Source of the DNA: Polyangium mundeleinium
GTDB lineage: Bacteria > Myxococcota_A > Polyangia > Polyangiales > Polyangiaceae
Direction: 5' to 3'
Assembly (NCBI RefSeq): GCF_028369105.1
Contig: NZ_JAQNDO010000001.1
Coordinates: 1,178,001 to 1,242,000 of the forward strand
Length of the DNA: 64,000 nt
Below, in pieces: positions 24,484 through 32,147 of this stretch (positions are counted from its first letter, which is position 1; each line of letters opens with the position of its first letter). The notes beneath the pieces were generated by a model, which was not told the DNA's origin, searched no databases, and saw only the letters and a list, made by a program, of their open reading frames with translations. Position numbers and translations under genes: made by a program.

Positions 24484-25500
24484 TCACCAAACGCCCATGA
24501 CGACAACTTCAGCCCTGCCGGGGCCAAACGTAACGAACCCGGTTGTCGGCCCCTTGGCAGGTGTCTTGCCCGCCGTCAATCCGTATGCAGCGGTCGCGCC
24601 ACCAACAACCCCCGCCCCGAGGAGCGTGAACAGCGACGTGAAATTCAACGCCACCCGCGTCCGTTCATACTTATTGAAATCAGCCGAACACTGAGGCAAA
24701 CGGTCCTTCTGTCCACAGACAGTGGGATCGATTGCATTGGCCTTCCCATAGACGACCCATGACGCGATCCTCGTCCCTACCCCCACCGCCGCCAGCGCCC
24801 CCGCCACGCCAACCCCCGCGTAGATGAGCGCCTTGCTCCTCCCCGCCTCCGTTTTCGTCGTGGCATCGACCTTCGTCGTGATATCGATGTCCCGCTCGAG
24901 CACGATTGGCACCTCGACGGCCGCCAGCACACCATCCTTCAGGACAACGCTTCTCCGCACCGTCCGATATCCCGGCGCCGTCATCACGATCTCGTGCGAC
25001 CCCGGATTCCGCGCGAGCGCCATCGTCAGCGCAGCCGCCGGGATCGTCTCGCCGTCCACCGTCACCCGTACGGCCTCCCTCGGCGCCCCCTCGATGCGCA
25101 GCATGAGCGAGGGGATCCGGCTATCGAGCGCTTCGACGGCCTGTTCGCCGGCAGCCTGAGCGTTCGTGAAGGCCGCCGGCGCGTTGGGCGGCAGGGGCAT
25201 CTGGGTGACCTCGTACGCCATGGCGCGCGCCTCGATGAGCTGGCCAAGCGCTTCGAGCGCTTTGGCGACATCGAGGCCCGTCGTCGGTACCCCCATGATC
25301 TCGTGGGCAGCACGAAACTTCGCAAGCGCGGCGCGGGCGTCGCCGGATTCGAGGAGCTCGCGGCCTTCGAGGAGAAGGGTACGCGCGGTTTGTCGGCTCG
25401 CGGCGGAGGGCTGGGCGTGCGCCTGGGTCGTGAGTAGCAGAGCCGCAGCGAGCAGAAAGGTGCGGCGGATGCGAATGGTCATCGGCGTGGTCGCTGCCAT
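24484..25500 (-). CDS. Exported TPR/PEGA-like protein with C-terminal membrane helices (pair A)
   Basis: The start is placed at ATG 25500, with GGGGGAG 8 nt upstream; the ORF from 25560 adds an Arg-rich lead with no signal sense. A signal peptide (RIRRTFLLAAALLLTTQAHA) is followed by a helical TPR-like part (about 32-110, LEGRELLESGDARAALAKFR). A PEGA-like beta domain comes next (about 125-205, VTVDGETIPAAALTMALARN then GSHEIVMTAPGYRTV). Two hydrophobic helices (about 225-250 and 285-310) lie near the C-terminus. Proteins of this build are very common near myxobacterial kinases and may sit in the inner or outer membrane. It pairs with the Cys-rich lipoprotein 40 bp downstream; an equivalent pair lies just upstream. 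Confidence 0.82.
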   Translation of the reverse strand: MAATTPMTIRIRRTFLLAAALLLTTQAHAQPSAASRQTARTLLLEGRELLESGDARAALAKFRAAHEIMGVPTTGLDVAKALEALGQLIEARAMAYEVTQMPLPPNAPAAFTNAQAAGEQAVEALDSRIPSLMLRIEGAPREAVRVTVDGETIPAAALTMALARNPGSHEIVMTAPGYRTVRRSVVLKDGVLAAVEVPIVLERDIDITTKVDATTKTEAGRSKALIYAGVGVAGALAAVGVGTRIASWVVYGKANAIDPTVCGQKDRLPQCSADFNKYERTRVALNFTSLFTLLGAGVVGGATAAYGLTAGKTPAKGPTTGFVTFGPGRAEVVVMGVW

Positions 25501-25587
25501 CGATGATCTCCCCCTAACGTGTTTGTCGCGGGATGTACGACGAACCGTGGCGGTGGTCAAGATATGGGCGAGAGGAAAGCCTCGGGA

Positions 25588-26532
25588 TCAGGGCGGGGCG
25601 CAGCGAGGTGGGAAGCCGGTGCAGCTGCCGCTGATGCAGTCGTCGTTGTCGATGCAGTAGGCGCCGTCAGGGGCGGTGGCAGGCGGGCAGGCGCCCATGG
25701 TGCATGCGGGGCCACCGCAATCCCCGCCGTTCATGCAGGCGGCGCAGAAACCGTTCAAGCACCGGTTGCTCTTGCACTGATGGTTGCCCTCGCATTGGCC
25801 GTCCAGCCCCGCCTTGCAAAGGTTCTCGATGCACTCGGCTCCATCGAAGCAAGGCATGCCTTCATCGCAAGGCTCACCGGCCGCAGCGCGACAGCGGCCT
25901 GCATCGCACGAGCCACTCTTGCATTGCTGGTTGTTCGTGCATTCTGCGCAGGCCTTCGTTGAGCCCAGGCAAAAATTGGATACACACTGCACTGCGGCCT
26001 CGCATCCGGTCTCCGTCGCGGAACGGCAGATGCCCGTGACGCACACGCCGGATGCACAATCTTCCGCTCCATCACACGGGGAGCCGCCGCAGTTTTTGCA
26101 ATTGTCACATGCGAGATCGATGGAAACACAGTCGGCACAGCCGCGGGGCCCATCGCAGACTTGCGTACCCTCATTGCAAGCAGTGCCGGGCATGATCAGG
26201 GCACACCCGCCGTCCGAGCAATCCCAGCACTCCTCGACCTGGCACGTGGAGCTGCATCCATCGCCGTCGATCATGTTCTTGTCGTCGCATGCCTCGTCCG
26301 GCTTCTGGACAGTTCCATCCCCACAAACGGCGCCGCCCCCCATGCCACCCGCCCCGCTCCCACCTCCACCGCCCTCTCCACCCGCGCCCCCCGTCGTGAC
26401 CACGTGCCCACTGCGGGGGCGCGTCATTCCGTCCGGATACTCATTGCTCTCCCCAATCAAACATCCGACGAGCACGATTGCCGGCACCACGAATGAGATG
26501 CCGACCGAAAGCAACAATCCACGGCTCTTCAT
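25588..26532 (-). CDS. Cys-rich repeat lipoprotein (duplicate B)
   Basis: The 314-residue lipoprotein has the signal MKSRGLLLSVGISFVVPAIV with lipobox VLVGC, a Gly-rich linker, and a DUF4215-like myxococcus Cys motif (CGDGTVQKPDEACDDKNMID, GDGCSSTCQVEECW). The same chain of short Cys modules as the lipoprotein at 23517 follows. Differences from that copy are concentrated in the first ~95 residues, while the rest is nearly identical at DNA level, which indicates recent duplication or gene conversion. It starts 21 bp after the stop of the TPR/PEGA-like gene at 26554 and ends 87 bp before the start of the next pair. It is probably surface-exposed at the outer membrane; its function is unknown. 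Confidence 0.88.
   Translation of the reverse strand: MKSRGLLLSVGISFVVPAIVLVGCLIGESNEYPDGMTRPRSGHVVTTGGAGGEGGGGGSGAGGMGGGAVCGDGTVQKPDEACDDKNMIDGDGCSSTCQVEECWDCSDGGCALIMPGTACNEGTQVCDGPRGCADCVSIDLACDNCKNCGGSPCDGAEDCASGVCVTGICRSATETGCEAAVQCVSNFCLGSTKACAECTNNQQCKSGSCDAGRCRAAAGEPCDEGMPCFDGAECIENLCKAGLDGQCEGNHQCKSNRCLNGFCAACMNGGDCGGPACTMGACPPATAPDGAYCIDNDDCISGSCTGFPPRCAPP
25608..26263 (-). repeat. 656-bp direct duplication, copy B
   Basis: It is the partner of 23531-24186, same strand and same phase in the coding sequence. The intervening TPR/PEGA-like genes (24484 and 26554) are related as proteins but far more diverged, so the Cys-rich halves look homogenised. Confidence 0.85.
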
Positions 26533-26553
26533 GCGGTCACAAACGTGCTTGGC

Positions 26554-27603
26554 TCAGAACGTCCCCAGAACGACCACACCACCCACGGCCGGCGCCACCG
26601 TCACCGTCGGCTTTGGCGAATTCTCGGCCGGCTTCTTTGCGATCAGCGCGTACACCAGCGTCCCGACGCCTACCGCCCCCGCGCCGATGAACGTCCAGAC
26701 CGCGGTGTTCCCGAGCAGGAACCGCTTGTTCTCCTGCTCGTCGAAATTGGAATAACACGCGTCCTTCGGGGCCGCAGTGCAATTGTCTGCATTCCAGTCG
26801 TCCAGGCTTTTTTGCTCCGCGACGGCGGCCCCAATCGCCGTCCCCACCCCGACGACCGCCAGTGCCCCCGCCAGCCCAATCCCCGCATATACCAACGCCT
26901 TGTTCGGCCCCCCGACCTTCCCCGGCTCGTCCTTCTTCGCCACCAGCGTCATTTCCACCGGCAACGTCGTCCCTCCCTTCACCTCGACCGCCCTGGGTCC
27001 CTGCGCGAGCACGAGCCCTGCCTTCCTCGCCTCGAACGTGTGGGACCCGGCCGCCACGAAGCACTCGCCCTCCATCGGCGACCTCCCCACCACCTTCCCG
27101 TCGACGAGCACCTCCGCCCCCTCGACGTTCACCGCTATGCGAACTACCCCGAGCCTCTCCCGCAGCTCCGCGAGTGTTTGCTCGGCCTGCGTCACCGTCG
27201 GGCCGTTGAGCTGATGCCTCTGACGCAGTAGGAGCACTAGATGTGTCGCCGCATCCGGCTTCCGCCCCGTCACGATCTCTGCCCTGATCAACGCCGCCAG
27301 ATACTTCGGCTCCGGCGACACCTCGTACGCCGCCCGAAATTCCCCGTACGCGTCGGCCCACTTGTCATTGTCGACGAGCGCGCGCCCCTTCTCGAAATGC
27401 TTGTCGGCCTCCGGGGTTGCTGGCGCCTCTGGTGCCCTCGCCGTCGGCGTCGTGGCTGGCTGCGCCGATCCCGCCGTCGGCGGAACGGCGTTCCCCTGCG
27501 CCCACACCTCGCCCCCGCTTGCGCTCACCACGTACGCTACGAGAACCCAAGTGGCACCTCGGCTCCGCTTTCTCAGCGCATTCAACCCGTCGCTCCTGAA
27601 CAT
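26554..27603 (-). CDS. Exported TPR/PEGA-like protein with C-terminal membrane helices (pair B)
   Basis: The 349-residue protein has a signal peptide (about 12-36, ATWVLVAYVVSASGGEVWAQ) and a Pro/Ala/Thr linker. A TPR-like helical stretch follows (about 65-140, FEKGRALVDNDKWADAYGEF), then a PEGA-like domain (about 150-215, VLVDGKVVGRSPMEGECFVA, SHTFEARKAG). Two hydrophobic segments come next (about 230-255, ALVYAGIGLAGALAVVGVGT, and 295-320). It is a paralogue of the genes at 24484 and 27365 and sits between the latter and a Cys-rich lipoprotein on one strand. Its first ~80 codons overlap the over-long 3' end of the preceding gene in another frame. The signal peptide and SD-like TAGG support this start. 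Confidence 0.83.
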   Translation of the reverse strand: MFRSDGLNALRKRSRGATWVLVAYVVSASGGEVWAQGNAVPPTAGSAQPATTPTARAPEAPATPEADKHFEKGRALVDNDKWADAYGEFRAAYEVSPEPKYLAALIRAEIVTGRKPDAATHLVLLLRQRHQLNGPTVTQAEQTLAELRERLGVVRIAVNVEGAEVLVDGKVVGRSPMEGECFVAAGSHTFEARKAGLVLAQGPRAVEVKGGTTLPVEMTLVAKKDEPGKVGGPNKALVYAGIGLAGALAVVGVGTAIGAAVAEQKSLDDWNADNCTAAPKDACYSNFDEQENKRFLLGNTAVWTFIGAGAVGVGTLVYALIAKKPAENSPKPTVTVAPAVGGVVVLGTF

Positions 27604-28426
27604 GCGTTACGCCTAGGAACTCGACTGCAAAAGCTGATCGACGGCAAGCAAAATCACGCGGTTGGAACACACCCCGAACCCCAAATCCCCCGCCTCCGGG
27701 GAAACCCCACGGTGCCGCCGTGACCTTCGCTTCGGACGCATCTCCAGGCGCCGTCACGAGCGCGAACAAGGTCGTCGCGGCGCCGAGGCCCGCGCCCGCG
27801 ACGAACGCGGCCAGGGAGCCCTCGTGGTACCGAGTCGCAAGGGTGCTGCTTCGCTCGTCTTCCGCCACCATCCAAAGCGCCACGCCTGCACCGAGGCCCG
27901 CCATGCTCGCCACGAGCCCGACGCCGGCGATGCTCCAACGAAGCCCGCTGTTCATCGGGGCGACACCAGGCGCACGCCCGCCATGCAGCGAGAAAGCCAC
28001 GTCGTGCTTCGCGCCCGCCGTCGCCGGAAGCTCGACACGCGCACGAGCGCCGTTCGCCCCGACAGCCTCGAACCCGTGCGTCCCAGGGTCGACGTACACG
28101 GGGCCCGCGAGCGGCGTTGCGTCGACCTCGCGGCCGTCCACGCGCACTTTCGCTGCCGCAGGATCGACTGTCACTGTCACCGTCGCGACCTTCGATGACG
28201 CGCGTTCGAGCATCTCCTCTGCGCGCTTGCGGTCCTCTGCGCCGAGGTTCGTTTGCTCGCGCAGGAAAAACGACAGATGCTCGGCCGCGCTTCGATGCTC
28301 GCCGAGCTCGAACTCCGCACGACCGAGGAGCGCCGCGATCCGCGGGCGCGACTGGATCGCGAACGCCGAGCCCGCGTGGACCAAGCTCGACAACGAAACG
28401 AGCGCGATGAACAGGTTGCGACGCAT
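27365..28426 (-). CDS. Exported PEGA-like protein with apparent 3' read-through extension
   Basis: The protein begins MRRNLFIALVSLSSLVHAGS (signal peptide), has a TPR-like helix (RAEFELGEHRSAAEHLSFFL), a PEGA-like domain (about 90-150, KVRVDGREVDATPLAGPVYV) and two hydrophobic helices (about 178-200 and 215-240). Its paralogues end soon after the last helix with a short beta strand. Here the expected end, VTAAPWGFPGGGGFGVRGVF, is followed by CAA (27662-27664) where one base change would give TAA. The frame then runs 98 codons of unconstrained sequence and overlaps the next gene by 239 bp. I infer stop loss; the functional protein is about 254 residues. It starts 5 bp after the kinase stop at 28432, so the operon begins with that kinase. 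Confidence 0.72.
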   Translation of the reverse strand: MRRNLFIALVSLSSLVHAGSAFAIQSRPRIAALLGRAEFELGEHRSAAEHLSFFLREQTNLGAEDRKRAEEMLERASSKVATVTVTVDPAAAKVRVDGREVDATPLAGPVYVDPGTHGFEAVGANGARARVELPATAGAKHDVAFSLHGGRAPGVAPMNSGLRWSIAGVGLVASMAGLGAGVALWMVAEDERSSTLATRYHEGSLAAFVAGAGLGAATTLFALVTAPGDASEAKVTAAPWGFPGGGGFGVRGVFQPRDFACRRSAFAVEFLGVTHVQERRVECAEKAEPRCHLGSRSVRGERKRGRGVGAGERRSADGGIGAASHDADGEGTRGASNPGGRQAFREGARARRQ

Positions 28427-28431
28427 CGATC

Positions 28432-30390
28432 CTAGTTGCACTTCTTGAACAACCCGACGGTCTTGCATTCGGGCTTCTTCGTTGCCGGCGCGGGCTTCGC
28501 CACCTGCGTCGTCGGCTTCGTCACTGGCGCCTTGTACGTAGACGTCGGCGTGGGCAGTGCCGCGGCCGTCGACGCCACAGGCGGCGCGGGAACCGACGTT
28601 GATGCAGCCGTCACGACGGGCGCCGCCGTCGCCACCTCGGACGGCACCGCCGCCGGCACACTCGTCCCCTCCGCCTGCGCCGTCGGCTGCACCGCCACCT
28701 CCGCCTTCACCGGAGGCCTCGGCAACTCCTGCCCGACCGACCCCGCCGCCGCGCTCTTCGCCGCCTCGGGGCCCGCTGCCTTTCCGCTCGCCGCCTCCTC
28801 CCCCGCGCCGATCTTCCCCGCATTCACCACCAGCAACCCGACCACCCCGATCGCTGCCGCCACCCCCGCGCCCATCACGCCAAACAGCACCCCCTTCCCA
28901 CGCTTCTGCCTCCCCCCAGCCACCGCTGGATCCATCATCAGCGGCATCGGCGGCGCTGGATACCCGCCCGTCCCGTGCGAAAGCGCGCCCGCCGCCGACG
29001 TCGTCCCCGCGTGATCCACGCGCCCGCCCGCCAGCGTCGCCCGGATCTCCGGCGTGATCATCTGCGTTTGCCCGTTCCCCGCTTGCTCCGACACGGGCGG
29101 CTCCAGGCTGAACGACGACTGCCGATGCGCAGCAATCGCCTGATGCATCTCTTCCTTCCACGCGGGCGCTGGAGACGCGATCGGCAGGTTTGGCTGCAAG
29201 AGCTGCGTCCCCGTCGACGCGTCCTCTCCACGCGCCGCCGACGGCGCAGGACGACGCATGTTCGCGAGCATCCGACCCTGGAGCGGCATCGTCGCGGCGA
29301 GATCGCTCTCGTCCTCGTCCTCCGTGCTCGCTGCGATCGCCACGCGCGGCGCGGGATTCGGCAACGGTACGGTCACGTCCATCGGCGTGAACATCGGCTT
29401 GCGCTCGGGGCTCGACATGGGTGGCGGCGGTGCTGCCTCGACGCCCGTGAACGTCGGCTTGCGCTCGGGGGCCGGCGTCTGCGGGATCGGTTGGCCTACA
29501 CCCGTGAACGTCGGCTTGCGCGTCATGGGGCGCGGCATCCCCGCGATCGCGAGCAGCGTGCGCGCAAGCTCATCCGTGCTCGGGAACCGCGCGTCTCGCT
29601 TCGCGGCCGTGCAACGCGCCACGACCTCGTCGAACTCCGTTGGCACGTCGCGCACCTTGCTCGACGGCGGCGGCACGGGCGTGATCAGGATGTGACGGAT
29701 CACGTCCTGCACCGAGCCCGTGAACGGACGGCTTCCCGTCAGCATCTCGTAGAGCACGATCCCGATCGACCAGATGTCCGTGCGGTGATCGAGGTCCTTG
29801 CGCATGCCCACTTGCTCGGGGCTCATGTACGCGGGCGACCCCACGGCGGTGCCCGTTTGCGTCGCGACGCTGTCCACCGAGTCGAGGTTTTTGCACACGC
29901 CGAAGTCGAGGATCTTCGACACGAACGTGTCCTCGGGCATGCCAGGTTCACGGTGGAGGAAGATGTTCGCGGGCTTGAGATCTCGATGGATGACTTGCGC
30001 GGCATGCGCGACCGCGAGCCCACTCGCAATCTCGCCCGCGATGCGCGCCGCCATCGCAGGCTCGATGCGCCGCTTCTCCTTCAGCAGGTCGCCGAGGGTT
30101 TGCCCCTGCAAGAGCTCGAGCACGAGGAACGGCTCTCCCTGCGGCGTCTCGCCCACGTCGAAGATCTGGACGATGTTGCGATGGTACAACTTCCCGCACG
30201 CCCGCGCCTCGCGCAGCAGGCGCTGGCGCAGGTCGTTCGTCAGGTGCTCCTTCTGCTGCGGCAGGATCAGCTTGAGCGCGACCTTGCGGTTCATCGTGTG
30301 GTCGTACGCCGCCCACACGGCTCCCATCGCACCCTGACCGATCGCCTGTTCGAGCCGGTACTTGCCGCCGAGGAGATCGCCCGATTTCAT
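28432..30390 (-). CDS. Membrane Ser/Thr protein kinase heading the PEGA/Cys-rich operon
   Basis: The 652-residue kinase has GQGAMGAVW, HRDLKPANIFL, DFGVCKN (Cys in place of the usual Ala) and SPAYMSPEQVG (domain about 8-275). A disordered linker carries three near-repeats of KPTFTGV/KPMFTPM (about 310-365) with Thr residues that could be autophosphorylation sites read by FHA proteins. One membrane helix (about 500-530, FGVMGAGVAAAIGVVGLLVV) leads to an Ala/Pro/Val tail ending CKTVGLFKKCN. Five bases separate its stop from the PEGA-like gene, so it likely heads a five-gene transcript down to 23517. A sensor kinase controlling or served by the exported partners is an inference. Confidence 0.93.
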   Translation of the reverse strand: MKSGDLLGGKYRLEQAIGQGAMGAVWAAYDHTMNRKVALKLILPQQKEHLTNDLRQRLLREARACGKLYHRNIVQIFDVGETPQGEPFLVLELLQGQTLGDLLKEKRRIEPAMAARIAGEIASGLAVAHAAQVIHRDLKPANIFLHREPGMPEDTFVSKILDFGVCKNLDSVDSVATQTGTAVGSPAYMSPEQVGMRKDLDHRTDIWSIGIVLYEMLTGSRPFTGSVQDVIRHILITPVPPPSSKVRDVPTEFDEVVARCTAAKRDARFPSTDELARTLLAIAGMPRPMTRKPTFTGVGQPIPQTPAPERKPTFTGVEAAPPPPMSSPERKPMFTPMDVTVPLPNPAPRVAIAASTEDEDESDLAATMPLQGRMLANMRRPAPSAARGEDASTGTQLLQPNLPIASPAPAWKEEMHQAIAAHRQSSFSLEPPVSEQAGNGQTQMITPEIRATLAGGRVDHAGTTSAAGALSHGTGGYPAPPMPLMMDPAVAGGRQKRGKGVLFGVMGAGVAAAIGVVGLLVVNAGKIGAGEEAASGKAAGPEAAKSAAAGSVGQELPRPPVKAEVAVQPTAQAEGTSVPAAVPSEVATAAPVVTAASTSVPAPPVASTAAALPTPTSTYKAPVTKPTTQVAKPAPATKKPECKTVGLFKKCN

Positions 30391-30570
30391 GGTCCCGCGA
30401 GCATTCCATGGAAGCGAGCGGTGTCACAAGAATTTTGTCTGCCAACGTGCTCCGCTTACGAACTTTTGCAGATCGTCAGCGGTTCCCAAGACGATGCCGG
30501 ATTGGTCTGGGCGCGCGTTCAGCCGCAACACATGTGCCTGGTCGACGAGCCGTGCGGCGCTGCGCGGGAT

Positions 30571-31920
30571 CTACCGAGCCAAACCGAGGATCACGGCCAC
30601 ACCGACGCCAAAGGCCACGAGGGCGCTCACGGCGAGGCCTAGGAGGGGCAAGCGCTTCCGGGTCTGCGACGCCGGCGCATGGCTCGACCGGACGACGGGC
30701 CTCTCCACGTGCTGCACGGATGGCGGCGGCGGCGGTGGACTCGGTGGAGGGGTGGCCCGCTGCGCCTGCGCGAGTGCTGCACGCGCGTCGATCATGAGCG
30801 CGGTTCCGCGGGGACCCGTGATCCGCTTCGCCGGTTCCGGCGCGAGGATCGCCGTCCCTGCTTTGCCGACCGGTGGCTTGGGGGCCGACGAGGGCGAAAA
30901 AGGCATCGTGGTATCCACCGCCGGCGACGCCGTCCACGGCAGCATCGGTGCAATGGGCGCCGGGGAGTTTCTCGCCAAAGGTTCCGTCACTTCGAGGTTC
31001 GCCGGCACCTCCGGGCGCGCTGCGGCGGGCGCGGGAAGCGCCAGGGCGCGCTCCGCGAGACCGATGTGAACCCGCGATCCTTCCTCGGGTCCCACGTAGG
31101 TCTGAAGCAGGCGCTCGACCACCGTGGCGGACGCAATCCGTTTGGCGCGGTCACGTTCGAGGCACATGGCCACGACGTCATCGAACCCCGGCTCGATGTG
31201 GCGCAGGATCTCCGACACGCGCGGGATGTTGCCGGTCACGACACGAATGAGCACCTCTTGTCCACCGCCGGGAAAAGGTCGCGTCCCCGTGAGCATCTCG
31301 AAGAGCACCACGCCCAGCGACCAGACATCCGTGCGGGCGTCGAGATCCCGCGCCCCTTTGATGGCCTCCGGGCTCATGTACGCCGGGGACCCGACAGCGC
31401 CGCCGACAGCCGTCACGAGGGATTCGTTCACCGCGAGGTTCTTGGCGACCCCGAAATCGAGGACCTTCACGACGAGCCCGTCGCCTCCGGCCTCCTGATG
31501 GAGAAATACATTGGCGGGCTTGAGGTCTCGGTGAATGACGTGCACGGCGTGCGCGGCCGCAAGCGCGCGCGCAATGTCGCGCCCGATCTGGGCCGCGAGG
31601 GGCTGCTCGAGTCGACGCTTTCGACGAAGCAGCTCGGCGAGCGTTTCGCCGGAGAGGAGCTGCATCACGAGGTAGGGCTCGCCCTCGTGTGTCTCCCCGG
31701 TGTCGTACATCTCGATGACGTTTCGGTGTGCAATGGATCCGCAAATGCGCGCTTCACGGAGCAGGCGGTGCCGGAGGTCCTCGGAGGGCCGGGTGAGCAG
31801 CTTGATGGCCACGCGCCGCTGGGTGGTCTCGTGCAGAGCTTCCCACACCACGCCCATGGCACCCGCGCCGAGCTGGCGCAGGAGGCGGTACTTGCCCCCG
31901 AGTCGATCCCCGGTGTTCAT
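30571..31920 (-). CDS. Ser/Thr protein kinase with C-terminal membrane tail
   Basis: The start is chosen at the ATG 31920 (MNTGDRLGGKYRLLRQLG); the ORF from 31992 adds 24 residues without homology. The 449-residue kinase has GAGAMGVVW, HRDLKPANVFL, DFGVAKN and SPAYMSPEAIKG (domain about 10-270). A linker of about 150 residues ends in basic residues and a C-terminal membrane anchor (about 425-449, LLGLAVSALVAFGVGVAVIL). Nothing projects past the membrane, so sensing must be by partners. It is closely related to the kinase at 17573. It lies 180 bp upstream of the kinase at 28432 on the same strand; that gap contains no gene. Confidence 0.93.
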   Translation of the reverse strand: MNTGDRLGGKYRLLRQLGAGAMGVVWEALHETTQRRVAIKLLTRPSEDLRHRLLREARICGSIAHRNVIEMYDTGETHEGEPYLVMQLLSGETLAELLRRKRRLEQPLAAQIGRDIARALAAAHAVHVIHRDLKPANVFLHQEAGGDGLVVKVLDFGVAKNLAVNESLVTAVGGAVGSPAYMSPEAIKGARDLDARTDVWSLGVVLFEMLTGTRPFPGGGQEVLIRVVTGNIPRVSEILRHIEPGFDDVVAMCLERDRAKRIASATVVERLLQTYVGPEEGSRVHIGLAERALALPAPAAARPEVPANLEVTEPLARNSPAPIAPMLPWTASPAVDTTMPFSPSSAPKPPVGKAGTAILAPEPAKRITGPRGTALMIDARAALAQAQRATPPPSPPPPPPSVQHVERPVVRSSHAPASQTRKRLPLLGLAVSALVAFGVGVAVILGLAR

Positions 31921-31930
31921 CCAGAGCAAC

Positions 31931-32104
31931 CTACCAGCGCGTGTCTTTGTAGGGCAACTTCCGTGCGTACTCACACACGCTGCGCGCATCAATCATCGAC
32001 GTTGTTCCTGCCGGCGCGTATTTCGACCCGAACAGTGGCGCGATGCGCAGGCCGAAAATGCGCGGTTTGTCCTCGTTGATTCTATTGAAATCGGTCAAGA
32101 GGTT
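31931..32104 (-). pseudogene. Possible 3' remnant of a lost gene
   Basis: Between two kinase genes one frame encodes a non-repetitive, protein-like end (about 58 residues: ANLLTDFNRINEDKPRIFGL, later MIDARSVCEYARKLPYKDTRW less one). Its amino-acid balance is unlike the Arg/Pro/Ala-rich noise of shadow frames and it ends in a proper stop. No start codon or signal can be found on its own. I do not recognise the family. It could be a remnant left by rearrangement, or chance. Confidence 0.25.
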
Positions 32105-32147
32105 CGCGCGCGATATCCGCTCGCGATGAGGCCCGCCGCGACGCGCC

